The notes beneath the pieces are model-generated. The model did not search any database, had not been told where the DNA came from, and was given only the letters and a program-made list of their open reading frames with translations. The position numbers and the translations under genes were made by a program. 23,088 bases of DNA from Candidatus Cloacimonadota bacterium (GTDB taxonomy: Bacteria; Cloacimonadota; Cloacimonadia; Cloacimonadales; TCS61), in the NCBI GenBank assembly GCA_027064945.1, contig JAMOPB010000008.1, positions 1 to 23,088 of the forward strand, written 5' to 3'. Of this stretch, positions 14,601 to 22,961 are shown piece by piece (position 1 is the first letter of the stretch; every line of letters starts with the position of its first letter).

Positions 14601-15848
14601 ATAATCTTTGATAACATCTTCTAAGATTTTCCAAATTTCAGGACGTTTTTTCTCAATTAGCTTCTTAGCTGTTTTAGTTTTTTCTGCTTGTCCAAGTTTT
14701 TCTAATCTTTCAATAAGGAAAGGTTTGAAAAGCTCAAGCGCCATATCTTTAGGAATACCACATTGATGTAGTTTCAAATGTGGACCTACGATAATTACAG
14801 AACGTCCGGAATAATCCACACGTTTACCAAGCAAGTTTTGGCGGAAACGTCCGCTTTTACCTTTTAATTGGTCGGCAAGCGCTTTTAGAGGGCGATTACC
14901 ACGACCTTTCACCGGACGAGATTTACGAGAGTTATCTAAAAGAGCATCAACAGCTTCTTGTAGCATACGTTTCTCGTTTCTTAAAATCACTTCCGGAGCA
15001 TTAATATCTATTAATCCGCTAAGGCGGTTATTTCTTGTTATTACACGGCGATAAAGTTCGTTGAAATCTGCTGTAGCAAATTTACCACCATCTAATTGCA
15101 CCAATGGGCGCAAAGTAGGAGGCAATACAGGCAATACTTCCAAGATCATCCAGCTTGGATCATTACCGGATTTTCGGAATGCATCCACAACTTTCAAACG
15201 CTTGATAGCTTTTTGCTTTTTTTGCTTACTTGTTTCCATTTTAATAATGGTACGCAAGTTCATAGCTTCATCTTCCAGATTGATATCGTCCAAAAGAGCT
15301 TTGATAGCTTCGCCACCCATCACAGCTTCAAAATCCGGTCCAACTCTGTCGCGAATTTCATAATATTCATCTACATCGATAAGGTCTTGATTTTCATAAT
15401 CACTATCACCCGGATTCAGAACAACAAAAGATTCGTAATAAAGAATACGTTCAAGTTTATTAACAGACATTCCCAAAAGGGTTCCTAATATACTTGGCAT
15501 ACTCTTAACAAACCAAATATGAGCAACAGGCACAGCTAATTCGATATGTCCCATTCTACGGCGGCGAACTCGAGAAGTAGTGATTTCTACTCCACAACGG
15601 TCGCAGACAGTATTCTGAAAACGTTTTTTCTTATACTTACCGCAAGAACACTCATAATCCTTTTCAGGTCCGAAAATTCTTTCGCAAAACAATCCACCTT
15701 TTTCAGGTTTTAATGTTCTATAGTTTAATGTATCCGGTTTTACAACTTCACCATAAGACCATTCACGAATAGAATCAGGAGACGCAATTTTGATTCTAAC
15801 TCTATCGTAATTTTCTACTCTTGTATCTTTTTTAATTTCTCTTAACAC
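11685..15848 (-). CDS. rpoC: RNA polymerase subunit beta'
   Basis: At 1387 aa this is the catalytic subunit of RNA polymerase. The N-terminal zinc ribbon has C67, C69, C82 and C85. The magnesium-binding active site NADFDGDQ is at 455-462. The second zinc site includes EHDCGTIEG and CESKRGICAKC. The bridge-helix/trigger-loop region has AAQSIGEPGTQLTLRTFH. The length is in the normal range without a large lineage-specific insertion. It starts 30 nt after rpoB. The C-terminal acidic tail EEQLEEILDF is typical. Confidence 0.99.
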   Translation of the reverse strand: MLREIKKDTRVENYDRVRIKIASPDSIREWSYGEVVKPDTLNYRTLKPEKGGLFCERIFGPEKDYECSCGKYKKKRFQNTVCDRCGVEITTSRVRRRRMGHIELAVPVAHIWFVKSMPSILGTLLGMSVNKLERILYYESFVVLNPGDSDYENQDLIDVDEYYEIRDRVGPDFEAVMGGEAIKALLDDINLEDEAMNLRTIIKMETSKQKKQKAIKRLKVVDAFRKSGNDPSWMILEVLPVLPPTLRPLVQLDGGKFATADFNELYRRVITRNNRLSGLIDINAPEVILRNEKRMLQEAVDALLDNSRKSRPVKGRGNRPLKALADQLKGKSGRFRQNLLGKRVDYSGRSVIIVGPHLKLHQCGIPKDMALELFKPFLIERLEKLGQAEKTKTAKKLIEKKRPEIWKILEDVIKDYPVLLNRAPTLHKHGMQAFLPTLTEGRAIELHPLVCIPYNADFDGDQMAVHVPLSQEARMEARVLMLSSRNLLLPANGKLAMATNQDIVLGNYYLTVLRYPKAPPIEKMPHFSSPEEVIYAFEHDDFMIRKGKEQLKQIEENSLEIHTWIRVLIEDKLIITTVGRVIFNQIIPKELPYQNETFTKGKLNDLAMVIFEKVGQYRTAEFLDDLKDLGFKYATKAGITFSSSDVISPKEKDKTIRKTEREVQKIIDSYMNGEITETERYNRVVDKWKIATEQVTDILIKELAVDNGGFNSINMMYISGARGGKDQIKQLGAMRGLMDKPSKGTSDSGAEVIETPIKSNFKEGLTVLEYFISTHGARKGLADTALKTADAGYLTRRLVDVAQNAVITEHDCGTIEGFRVSALKEGLEIVEPLSERIKGRTAAEDVYDPVTDMIICRANEEITNEKALMIQNHGINSVKIRTVLTCESKRGICAKCYGRNLGQNKPVTIGEPVGVVAAQSIGEPGTQLTLRTFHIGGTASTDVDLAEVSANSSGYVKFEKMNTVTNRNDETISISHLGLIKILSHDDDSVLETYKVEYAATIYVKDGQEVVKDTKLFSWDHYNNPLIATAKGLLKFEHFEKDVTYKEDFNDLTGSREITIIQSKDRKLQAQFKIIKNDGTEVLVPIPTGLSVEAEPDTIVYPGDVLGKSSRMTVKQSDITGGLPRIQDLFEAREPKEKAVLTEIGGKVTIGDLTKSGRAIYVDAGNGVEKKYIISPGKRIIVHQGDIVESGDALSDGPLSPHDVLRARGIVPAQMLILNEIQEVYRKQGVKIDDKHIGIIIRQMFKKVKILDPGHTMFLQGEIVDRNQVMLENKRVEEESGEGATFEQLLLGITKASLMTDSWLSAASFQETTKVLTQAAIAGKEDHLEGLKESIIIGHRIPIGTGTKFYNNEVKKAIDEGKSIGEIIQQFAHQDEKEEQLEEILDF

Positions 15849-15878
15849 CTTAGATCCTCCAGTTTACTATTCGTTGAA

Positions 15879-18800
15879 TTATGACTTCTTGTCTGCAATG
15901 AATTCAACATCAAAACAGAGAGATTTCAATTCACTTACAAGTACATTGAAAGACTCTGGGATTCCCGGTTTTGGTGGATTATTACCGCTGGTAATTGCTT
16001 TAAAGGCGTTTGTTCTACCTTCCACATCGTCAGATTTGATTGTTAACATTTCTTCCAATAAACGGGAAGCGCCATAAGCTTCCAAAGCCCATACTTCCAT
16101 CTCGCCAAGTCTCTGACCACCATGTTGTGCTTTACCACCAAGAGGTTGTTGTGTGATCAATGAATAAGGGCCTGTAGAACGGGCATGCATTTTATCTGCA
16201 GCTAAGTGATTCAATTTCAGCATATACATGATACCGACAGTAACTCTTTCTTTGAAAGGTTCACCGGTTTTTCCATCATAAAGTACTTGTTTACCGTCTA
16301 ATGGAAGTTCTGCTGCTTTTAATGCATCATCGATATCTTTTAATGTAGCTCCATCGAATACCGGTGTTTCAATATGTAAACCAAGGTGGCGTGCAGCCAT
16401 TCCTAAGTGAGTTTCCATGATCTGACCAATATTCATACGAGAAGGCACACCAAGTGGATTTAAGATTACATCAACTGGTTCTCCATTTTCCATAAATGGC
16501 ATATCAGCGATGGGACTGATACGAGAGATAACACCTTTGTTACCGTGACGACCCGCCATTTTATCACCAACTTGGATTTTACGTTTTTTAGCGATGTAAA
16601 CTTTCACCATTTTACGCACACCATAAGGAAGTTCATCACCGTGTTTCAGGCGTTCTTGTTCTTTCTTATAAATATTTGTGCTTTCATCAATAGCTGCTTT
16701 TACTTTTAAGATTATATCATTGTAGATTGCTAAGTTCTTTTCAGTATCTTCTATTAAATCGTAATCGAGATTTAATTTTGAGAAATTGATTTTTTTCAAA
16801 TCAGACTTAGTGATCTTTTTATTAGCCGGGATAAAGAAGCGATTTGTTTTGTTATCTACGATGTTTTTAGAGATTTCACCGAGTAATGCTTCGGAAAGTT
16901 TACGCTCGAGGAAATCATCAATACGATTTTGACGTTCTGCTCTTTCCTCTTTAATACGCTGTAAATTTTCTTGTTTCAATTCTTGTGCTTCTAATTCTTG
17001 AGTATCTTCCAAACGAGAGAATACTTTTACATCGATTACAACACCTTCCATTCCCGGTTTAGCTTTTAACGAGCTATTTGTGAAATCACCGGCACGGTCT
17101 CCAAAGAGAGCACGCATAAGGTTTTCTTCAGGAGATGGATCGATATCTACATTCTTAGGAGTTATTTTTCCTACAATTATATCACCAGCTTTTACAACTG
17201 AGCCTACACGAATAATTCCGGCTTTATCGAGGTTACGTAAAGATTTGGTAGGAACATTTGGAATATCATAAGCAAGTTCTTCCTTACCGTTTTTCATATT
17301 CCTAACCATTACTTGATGTTCTTCAATATAAATGGAAGTAAGCATATCTTCACGAGCAACATTTTCGCTAAGAATGATAGCATCCTCGAAGTTGTATCCA
17401 TACCAAGGCATGAAAGCAACAAGCATATTTCTTCCTAAAGAAAGGCGACCATTGTCAATAGAAGGACCATCTGAAATGATAGTTCCGGCCTCAACTTTCT
17501 CGCCTATTGATACTGTAGGACGTTGGTTCATGCATGTATCTTGGTTACTACGTTTAAATTTATTTAAATAGATGCGCTTACGAGCATCTAAGTCTAGAAT
17601 ATTATTATCAACAGATTCGCGCTCAATTTCCACATAAGAGCTTGTTACGTTAGTAACAGTTCCTGCGAAAGGTGCAAGTGCAACTACTCCACTATCTTCA
17701 GCAACAATTTTTTCCATACCTGTTCCGATAATTGGAACTTGAGGTTGTACTAATGGCACAGCTTGGCGTTGCATGTTAGAACCCATTAAAGCACGGTTAG
17801 CATCATCATGTTCCAAGAAAGGAATAAGAGATGCTGATACAGATACAATCTGTTGTGGAGAAACATCCATATAATGAACATCTTCAGGTGGAACTTGGAT
17901 AAATTCACCACGTTGACGAGCAAAAACTAATTTATCGGTTATTATACGATTTTCGTCATAATTGATGTTGGCTTGCGCAATAGTATATTTGTCTTCTTCA
18001 AATGCATCTAAGTAATCGATCTGGTCAGTAATTTTATTATTTTCTACTCTGATGTAAGGAGTTTCCAAGAAACCAAATTTATTGATGCGTGAGTACATTG
18101 CCGGTGAGTTAATCAAACCGATGTTTGGACCTTCAGGAGTTTCAATAGGACAAACACGTCCATAGTGAGAATAGTGAACGTCACGAACTTCGAAACCGGC
18201 TCTTTCTCTAGTAAGACCACCAGGTCCAAGAGCAGAAAGACGACGTTTGTGAGTAATCGCACAAAGTGGATTTGTTTGTTCCATGTACTGAGAAAGCTGA
18301 CCTGTGAGGAAGAAAGATTGTACAACAGCGATCAAAGCGTTACTATTAATTAAATCATGTATAGTAACTTCATCCGGATTTGCAATTGTCATTCTTTCGA
18401 TAGCAGTACGAGCAACACGGGAAAGACCGATATTAAATTGTTCAGCCATCAATTCACCAATTGTTCTAATTCTACGGTTTGCAAGGTGATCGATATCGTC
18501 CACAACGTCTAAATCGCGATAAACTTTAATTAATTGATCTATAATTGCGATAAAGTCTTCTTTTGTAAGTATATGAGTATTATAATCAATATCAAGATTT
18601 AATCTAGCGTTTAATTTATGACGTCCTACTTCACCGAGGTTATAACGACGTTCGTTATAGAACATTCTTTCGAAGAGATCTTGAGCAACTTCCAAAGAAG
18701 GTTCTTCACCAGGGCGAATAAGAGTGTAGATTTTTTTTAGAGCTTCTTCTTGGGTAGTAGTTTGATCCTTAGAAATTGTTTGCTCTAATATTCTTCTTGT

Positions 18801-19670
18801 GATTTCATATTCCGGTTTGATAACTTTGATATTTTCAATATTATTTTCTTTTAATTCTTCAATATTTTCGGATGTGATTTCAGAGCCGGCATCAATTACT
18901 ATTTCGCCAGTTTCTTGGTCGAAGATATCATCAAAAATAAATCTTCCTACAGCATCATTGATAGATATTTCTTCAGCTTCGTAGAAATGAGATCTGAGGT
19001 CTTCGTTTGTAGATAGTCCGATTGCGCGCAATAGAACAGTTGCAGGAAGTTTTCTACGTTTATCGATAAGCACAAACATTGCATCGTAACTATCCATTTT
19101 GAATTCGAGCCAAGAACCTGTGTAAGGTATTAATTTGGCAGAATAAAGCATTTTACCGCTTGAGTGTTTTTCTTTGGAGAAGAAAATACCGGGAGATCTT
19201 TGTAATTGGCTAATGATAACCCTTTCAGCACCATTGATAATGAAAGTTCCGTTATCTGTAATCAGAGGGATCTCTCCTAAAAATACATCTTGTTCGATAG
19301 TACTTTTTATTTTTTGCTCACCAGTTTCTTTTTTAACCTCTTCGTCAAAAATATTAAGACGCATTCTTGCTTTCACAGGCGCTTGATATGAAAGATTTCT
19401 TTCAATACATTCCTTCTGAGAATATTTTTCTTTGATCACAATGTAATCTAAATATTCAAGATGATACAAACCTTTAGGATCTTCTAATGGGAAAATAGAT
19501 GATAATACTTTTTGTAATCCATGGTTTTCGCGTTTTTGAGGGTGAATGTTTCGTTGTAAAAATTCATCAAAAGAACTAATTTGCATAGAGAGCAAATTAG
19601 GTACGCTGATGCTGGGGAGGCCTGCTTTTGCAGCATTTTTACTAATACGGGAATAACTTTTAAATTTCAA
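15879..19670 (-). CDS. rpoB: RNA polymerase subunit beta
   Basis: The protein is 1263 aa. The conserved core THKRRLSALGPGGLTRERAG, the GRVCPIETPEGPNIGL segment, the GDKMAGRHGNKGVIS active-centre lysine region and the C-terminal EMEVWALEAYGA are all intact. The start codon is TTG at 19670 (KFKSYSRISK), supported by AAGGAG 9 nt upstream; no ATG fits better. In the rifampicin pocket the residue equal to E. coli D516 is E464, S522 is C470 and I530 is L478. The region before the gene holds two hairpins (19699-19770). The gene is followed by rpoC. Confidence 0.99.
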   Translation of the reverse strand: MKFKSYSRISKNAAKAGLPSISVPNLLSMQISSFDEFLQRNIHPQKRENHGLQKVLSSIFPLEDPKGLYHLEYLDYIVIKEKYSQKECIERNLSYQAPVKARMRLNIFDEEVKKETGEQKIKSTIEQDVFLGEIPLITDNGTFIINGAERVIISQLQRSPGIFFSKEKHSSGKMLYSAKLIPYTGSWLEFKMDSYDAMFVLIDKRRKLPATVLLRAIGLSTNEDLRSHFYEAEEISINDAVGRFIFDDIFDQETGEIVIDAGSEITSENIEELKENNIENIKVIKPEYEITRRILEQTISKDQTTTQEEALKKIYTLIRPGEEPSLEVAQDLFERMFYNERRYNLGEVGRHKLNARLNLDIDYNTHILTKEDFIAIIDQLIKVYRDLDVVDDIDHLANRRIRTIGELMAEQFNIGLSRVARTAIERMTIANPDEVTIHDLINSNALIAVVQSFFLTGQLSQYMEQTNPLCAITHKRRLSALGPGGLTRERAGFEVRDVHYSHYGRVCPIETPEGPNIGLINSPAMYSRINKFGFLETPYIRVENNKITDQIDYLDAFEEDKYTIAQANINYDENRIITDKLVFARQRGEFIQVPPEDVHYMDVSPQQIVSVSASLIPFLEHDDANRALMGSNMQRQAVPLVQPQVPIIGTGMEKIVAEDSGVVALAPFAGTVTNVTSSYVEIERESVDNNILDLDARKRIYLNKFKRSNQDTCMNQRPTVSIGEKVEAGTIISDGPSIDNGRLSLGRNMLVAFMPWYGYNFEDAIILSENVAREDMLTSIYIEEHQVMVRNMKNGKEELAYDIPNVPTKSLRNLDKAGIIRVGSVVKAGDIIVGKITPKNVDIDPSPEENLMRALFGDRAGDFTNSSLKAKPGMEGVVIDVKVFSRLEDTQELEAQELKQENLQRIKEERAERQNRIDDFLERKLSEALLGEISKNIVDNKTNRFFIPANKKITKSDLKKINFSKLNLDYDLIEDTEKNLAIYNDIILKVKAAIDESTNIYKKEQERLKHGDELPYGVRKMVKVYIAKKRKIQVGDKMAGRHGNKGVISRISPIADMPFMENGEPVDVILNPLGVPSRMNIGQIMETHLGMAARHLGLHIETPVFDGATLKDIDDALKAAELPLDGKQVLYDGKTGEPFKERVTVGIMYMLKLNHLAADKMHARSTGPYSLITQQPLGGKAQHGGQRLGEMEVWALEAYGASRLLEEMLTIKSDDVEGRTNAFKAITSGNNPPKPGIPESFNVLVSELKSLCFDVEFIADKKS

Positions 19671-19698
19671 GAGATTTTTCTCCTTCTTTATACTACAA

Positions 19699-19718
19699 AA
19701 AGCGAATTAATTCGCTTT
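19699..19718. promoter_or_regulatory. 20-bp perfect palindrome before rpoB
   Basis: AAAGCGAATT at 19699-19708 is followed by its exact reverse complement at 19709-19718, with five T residues at the 3' end of the minus-strand copy. It lies 29 bp before the rpoB start codon. It resembles a weak intrinsic terminator, which would make it an attenuator between rplL and rpoB, as known in E. coli. It could also be an RNA-processing site. Confidence 0.5.
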
Positions 19719-19742
19719 GACGGTTGACTTATAAATAACGGA

Positions 19743-19770
19743 ACGGAAGCAGAACGATATCTGCTTCCGT
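19743..19770. promoter_or_regulatory. 11-bp hairpin after rplL
   Basis: ACGGAAGCAGA (19743-19753) pairs perfectly with TCTGCTTCCGT (19760-19770) around a 6-nt loop, 16 bp after the rplL stop. No T-run follows on the minus strand, so it is not a classical terminator. A 3'-end stabilising or RNase-processing hairpin, together with the palindrome that follows, would separate rplL from rpoB expression. Confidence 0.6.
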
Positions 19771-19786
19771 ATAATTTAATAGTTAA

Positions 19787-20158
19787 TTACTTGAGTTCTA
19801 CTGTAGCTCCAGCTTCTTCGATTTTAGCTTTCATTTCTTCAGCTTCATCTTTTGAAACGCCTTGAGCGATTGGGCTAGGACATCCGTCAACTAATTCTTT
19901 AGCTTCTTTAAGTCCAAGTTTTGTGATAGCACGAACAGCTTTAATTGTTTGAATTTTCTTTGGTCCAGCTGAAGCTAAGATTACATCAAATTCAGTTTGT
20001 TCTTCTTCTGCTGCTGCTGGTGCAGCTGCTGCTGCAACTGCTACTGGTGCTGCTGCAGTTACGTCAAATAATTCTTCTAATTCTTTTACTAATTCATGAA
20101 GTTCGATTACGCTCATTTCTTTAATGATATCGATAACTTGTTGTTTTTTATCAGCCAT
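19787..20158 (-). CDS. rplL: Ribosomal protein L7/L12
   Basis: This 123-aa stalk protein binds translation GTPases. It has the N-terminal dimerisation helix (IIKEMSVIELHELVKELEELF), an Ala/Pro-rich hinge, and the C-terminal domain with GPKKIQTIKAVR and LGLKEAKELVDGCP. I chose ATG 20158 (MADKKQQV) rather than the in-frame ATG four codons earlier. That upstream ATG overlaps the GGAGG Shine-Dalgarno, and the family begins MADK. It follows rplJ by 22 nt and is followed by hairpins before rpoB. Confidence 0.98.
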   Translation of the reverse strand: MADKKQQVIDIIKEMSVIELHELVKELEELFDVTAAAPVAVAAAAAPAAAEEEQTEFDVILASAGPKKIQTIKAVRAITKLGLKEAKELVDGCPSPIAQGVSKDEAEEMKAKIEEAGATVELK

Positions 20159-20180
20159 TTTATCCTCCATCAGATATGTT

Positions 20181-20711
20181 TTATTTTTTTTCTTCTTTTT
20201 CTGCTATAGCGTCAACTACATATACAAATTTCTTAATAATTGCTTGCAACGTACCAACAAATCCTGTTACAGGTGCATTGAAACCTTGTAATACCATAGA
20301 GATAAGTTGATCTTTTGTAGGAAGCTCTGCAAGCTTATTTAATTGTTCAACATCCATTAATTCACCAGCTACGATACCGGCCTTAAAAGTAGGATATTCT
20401 TTTTCTTTGGTAACTTCTTTTTTGAAGTTTGCCAATTCACGTGCGGCTGAAACTTCATCCGCTGCTACTGCTACAGCAGTAGAACCAACTAAATAATTGT
20501 CCAAATCTGTAATTCCAAGTTCGTTTAATGCAATCTTGATGAAAGTATTTTTTGAAACAAAATACTTAACATCACTGTTTCTCATTCGATTACGTAATTC
20601 ATCAACTTCTTCGATGTTGATTCCTTTATAATCTACTAAAACTATAGATTTAGCATTTTCCAACTTAGATTTGATTTTTTTTACTTCTTCAATTTTGTAA
20701 GGTTGTGTCAT
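20181..20711 (-). CDS. rplJ: Ribosomal protein L10
   Basis: At 176 aa this is the base of the L7/L12 stalk. The N-terminal rRNA-binding half contains SIVLVDYKGINIEEVDELR and KYFVSKNTFIKIAL, and the C-terminal helix binds L7/L12 dimers. It starts only 9 nt after rplA, so the long L10 leader used for autoregulation in E. coli has no room here. It is followed by rplL. Confidence 0.98.
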   Translation of the reverse strand: MTQPYKIEEVKKIKSKLENAKSIVLVDYKGINIEEVDELRNRMRNSDVKYFVSKNTFIKIALNELGITDLDNYLVGSTAVAVAADEVSAARELANFKKEVTKEKEYPTFKAGIVAGELMDVEQLNKLAELPTKDQLISMVLQGFNAPVTGFVGTLQAIIKKFVYVVDAIAEKEEKK

Positions 20712-20720
20712 GATTCACTC

Positions 20721-21422
20721 CTATTTTCTCGCTGCAATCGTTGCTGATGTAACATCTAGCTTGATGCCAGGGCCCATGGTGGAAGTGATTGAGATAGATT
20801 TAATAAACACACCTTTTAGTGCAGCTGGTCTTTCACGTAAGATTGCAGAGATAATTGATAAGATATTCTCTTTTAACATATCTTCTGTGAAACTTTTCTT
20901 TCCGCCAATGACATGAAGGTTTGAAAATTTATCAATACGATAAGTTACTTTACCACCTTTAGATTCATTAACAGCTTTAGTTACATCCATTGTTACTGTA
21001 CCAACTTTTGGGTTTGGCATAAGTCCACGAGGACCTAATACACGTCCTAATCTACCGATTTTGCCCATAAGGTTTGGTGTAGCTATTGCTACGTCAAAAT
21101 CAAGCCAGCCGGAATTGATTTTATCGATGTATTCATCAACTCCTACGAAATCAGCACCTGCTGCTTTCGCTTCATCTGCTTTGTTACCTTCTGCAAAAAC
21201 GAGTACACGAGAAGTTTGACCTGAACCGTGAGGTAATACTAGTGAATTTCTAATTTGTTGATCTGCTTTACGAGGGTCGACACCTAAATTGAAATGTACT
21301 TCGACAGTTTCATCAAATTTTGTTGAAGGAAAATCCTTCAAAGTTTTGATTGCTTCGTCAAGTTCGTATCTTTTGTTTTTGTCGATCATCTTTAAAGCTT
21401 CTCGGTATCTTTTACTACCCAT
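20721..21422 (-). CDS. rplA: Ribosomal protein L1
   Basis: This 233-aa protein forms the L1 stalk of the 50S subunit and often also represses its own operon. Typical segments are RKADQQIRNSLVLPHGSG, GRLGRVLGPRGLMPNPKVGT and KGGKVTYRIDK. It starts after an 84-nt gap from rplK with a good AAGGAG site. No L1-binding-site look-alike of the E. coli type is evident in that gap. Confidence 0.98.
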   Translation of the reverse strand: MGSKRYREALKMIDKNKRYELDEAIKTLKDFPSTKFDETVEVHFNLGVDPRKADQQIRNSLVLPHGSGQTSRVLVFAEGNKADEAKAAGADFVGVDEYIDKINSGWLDFDVAIATPNLMGKIGRLGRVLGPRGLMPNPKVGTVTMDVTKAVNESKGGKVTYRIDKFSNLHVIGGKKSFTEDMLKENILSIISAILRERPAALKGVFIKSISITSTMGPGIKLDVTSATIAARK

Positions 21423-21506
21423 TTACTCTCCTTTTTGATAATCTCCTGCTTTATATGGCGCAGTGTGCCTTCAGAAAAATAATTTATGTCTGATGGCTTT
21501 TGTTAA

Positions 21507-21938
21507 TTAGTCTTTAACTAAAACACCCATATTTCTTGCAGTTCCTTCAATCATACGCATAGCACCTTCGATGTTATACGCGTTAAGATCTTGCATCTTA
21601 ATTTCCGCGATCTTTTTAACTTGTTCTCTTGTGATTGAACCTACTTTGTCTCGGTTTGGAACACCGGAACCTTTTGCTAATCCAGCTTCTTTTTTGATAA
21701 GAACAGCTGCAGGTGGAGTTTTGATTTCAAATGTGTAAGATTTATTTTTCTTCACATAAATAACAACAGGGAAAATCATTCCCGGTTCACCTTTTGTTTT
21801 ATCATTAAAAGCTTTGCAAAATTCTCCAATGTTAATTCCAGCCTGACCTAATGCAGGGCCTACAGGAGGCGCTGGTGTCGCTTTACCAGCCGGTAATTGT
21901 AGTTTTACTACATGTTCTACATCTTTTGGTTTTGCCAT
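21507..21938 (-). CDS. rplK: Ribosomal protein L11
   Basis: This 143-aa protein of the GTPase-associated centre contains the conserved KLQLPAGKATPAPPVGPALGQ, NIGEFCKAFN, and the C-terminal 23S-binding part with GSITREQVKKIAEIKMQDLNA. The proline pair behind thiostrepton binding (PAPPVGPALG) is intact. It follows nusG by 12 nt. Confidence 0.98.
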   Translation of the reverse strand: MAKPKDVEHVVKLQLPAGKATPAPPVGPALGQAGINIGEFCKAFNDKTKGEPGMIFPVVIYVKKNKSYTFEIKTPPAAVLIKKEAGLAKGSGVPNRDKVGSITREQVKKIAEIKMQDLNAYNIEGAMRMIEGTARNMGVLVKD

Positions 21939-21950
21939 TTTTTACCTCAT

Positions 21951-22472
21951 TTATAAAGCTTCGACATCTTTGGAACTGACTTCAACCGGAGTAACACGTC
22001 CGAAAACTGTTACTTTGATTGTTAGTTTTGTCTGGTCGTCGCTTATCTTATCTATAACGCCGTCAAAATCGCTGAATGCTCCAGAAATGATTTTCACCAT
22101 GTCGCCAGGGAGGAATTTCTGTTGGTTAGATGATTCGGTACCGCGTTCATTCATACTAAGCAATTTCTTTACTTCATATTCAGGTAAGGCTTGTGGTTTT
22201 TTACCATCGCCTAAGAAATTTGTTACACCGGGTATACCTTTGATATATGTATATACTTCAGGTGTAAGGTCTGCTTCGACTATAATGTAGCTATTAAATA
22301 ATTTTTTCTCGCGTTCAACTTTTTTTCCTTCTCGGAAATGAAAAGTCTTTTGCACAGGTATCAAGATTTGGCCGATCTTATCTTCCAAACTTGTTCCTTT
22401 AATGCCTCTTTCTATAGTCTCTCGAATCTTAAACTCATGCATTGCATAAGTATGAATTACATACCATTTCAT
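21951..22472 (-). CDS. nusG: Transcription antitermination/elongation factor NusG
   Basis: The protein is 173 aa. The N-terminal NGN domain (WYVIHTYAMHEFKIRETIE, then the LFNSYIIVEADL strand) binds RNA polymerase. The C-terminal KOW domain (about 115-172, with PGDMVKIISGAFSDFDGVI) contacts S10 or Rho. It starts 5 nt after the secE stop. Confidence 0.98.
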   Translation of the reverse strand: MKWYVIHTYAMHEFKIRETIERGIKGTSLEDKIGQILIPVQKTFHFREGKKVEREKKLFNSYIIVEADLTPEVYTYIKGIPGVTNFLGDGKKPQALPEYEVKKLLSMNERGTESSNQQKFLPGDMVKIISGAFSDFDGVIDKISDDQTKLTIKVTVFGRVTPVEVSSKDVEAL

Positions 22473-22477
22473 CAGAA

Positions 22478-22669
22478 TTAACCTTGTAACAATAATGTTC
22501 TGATTAAATAACTAAATCCCATGTCCACTAATGACAAAAAAATAGCTACAAAAATTGACATGATGATTACAACTGTTGTGCCTTCTTTTAAATCGGCTTT
22601 TGTTGGCCAACTTACATAAGACATCTCTTTTTTTACACTCTTGAGGAATTCAACTGTTTTTTTGAACAT
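22478..22669 (-). CDS. secE: Preprotein translocase subunit SecE (single-span)
   Basis: This 63-aa short-form SecE has an amphipathic N-terminal helix (FLKSVKKEMSYVSWPTKADL, with the signature W-P-T-K) and one transmembrane segment (TVVIIMSIFVAIFLSLVDMGF). It associates with SecY in the plasma membrane. The position between tRNA-Trp and nusG is standard. Confidence 0.97.
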   Translation of the reverse strand: MFKKTVEFLKSVKKEMSYVSWPTKADLKEGTTVVIIMSIFVAIFLSLVDMGFSYLIRTLLLQG

Positions 22670-22699
22670 TTTTTATCTCTCTTTGCCGATATAAATTAA

Positions 22700-22775
22700 T
22701 GGCAGGCCCGGCAGGACTTGAACCCGCAACCCCTGGTTTTGGAGACCAGTGCTCTACCAATTGAGCTACAAGCCT
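22700..22775 (-). tRNA. trnW: tRNA-Trp (anticodon CCA)
   Basis: A 76-nt cloverleaf with encoded 3' CCA (22700-22702). The acceptor stem AGGCTTG (22769-22775) pairs with 22704-22710, allowing G-U pairs. The anticodon stem CTGGT/ACCAG holds the loop CTCCAAA, with anticodon CCA at 22740-22742, and the T loop reads GGGTTCAAGTCC. It lies between rpmG and secE. Confidence 0.97.
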
Positions 22776-22792
22776 GCATTAATATATCTTAA

Positions 22793-22942
22793 TTATTTTG
22801 TTTGTTTATGTACAGTGTGCTTTCTACATGTAGGACAGTATTTTTTGAAAGCTACTCTGCCAGGGTGCTTGCGCTTATTTTTTGTTGTTGTGTAATTTCT
22901 GTTCTTACACTCTTCACAAGCTAAAATTACTATATCTCTCAT
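22793..22942 (-). CDS. rpmG: Ribosomal protein L33
   Basis: This is a 49-aa 50S protein starting MRDIVILACEECKNRNY and ending in RKHTVHKQTK. Two CxxC pairs (CEEC and CPTC) show the zinc-binding C+ form. It is below the length usually called automatically, but the reading frame, composition and position between tuf and tRNA-Trp make it certain. Confidence 0.96.
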   Translation of the reverse strand: MRDIVILACEECKNRNYTTTKNKRKHPGRVAFKKYCPTCRKHTVHKQTK

Positions 22943-22961
22943 TATATCTCCGATTTATGTG

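Noticed and set aside
15061..15488. Plus-strand open frames of 100-130 codons opposite rpoC (also at 13336-13671 and others opposite rpoB)
   Set aside because: They lie entirely within highly conserved genes on the other strand, show no Shine-Dalgarno site and have compositions typical of antisense shadows.
20159..20170. Four-codon upstream extension of rplL
   Set aside because: The first ATG overlaps the GGAGG Shine-Dalgarno that serves ATG 20158, and the family starts MADK.
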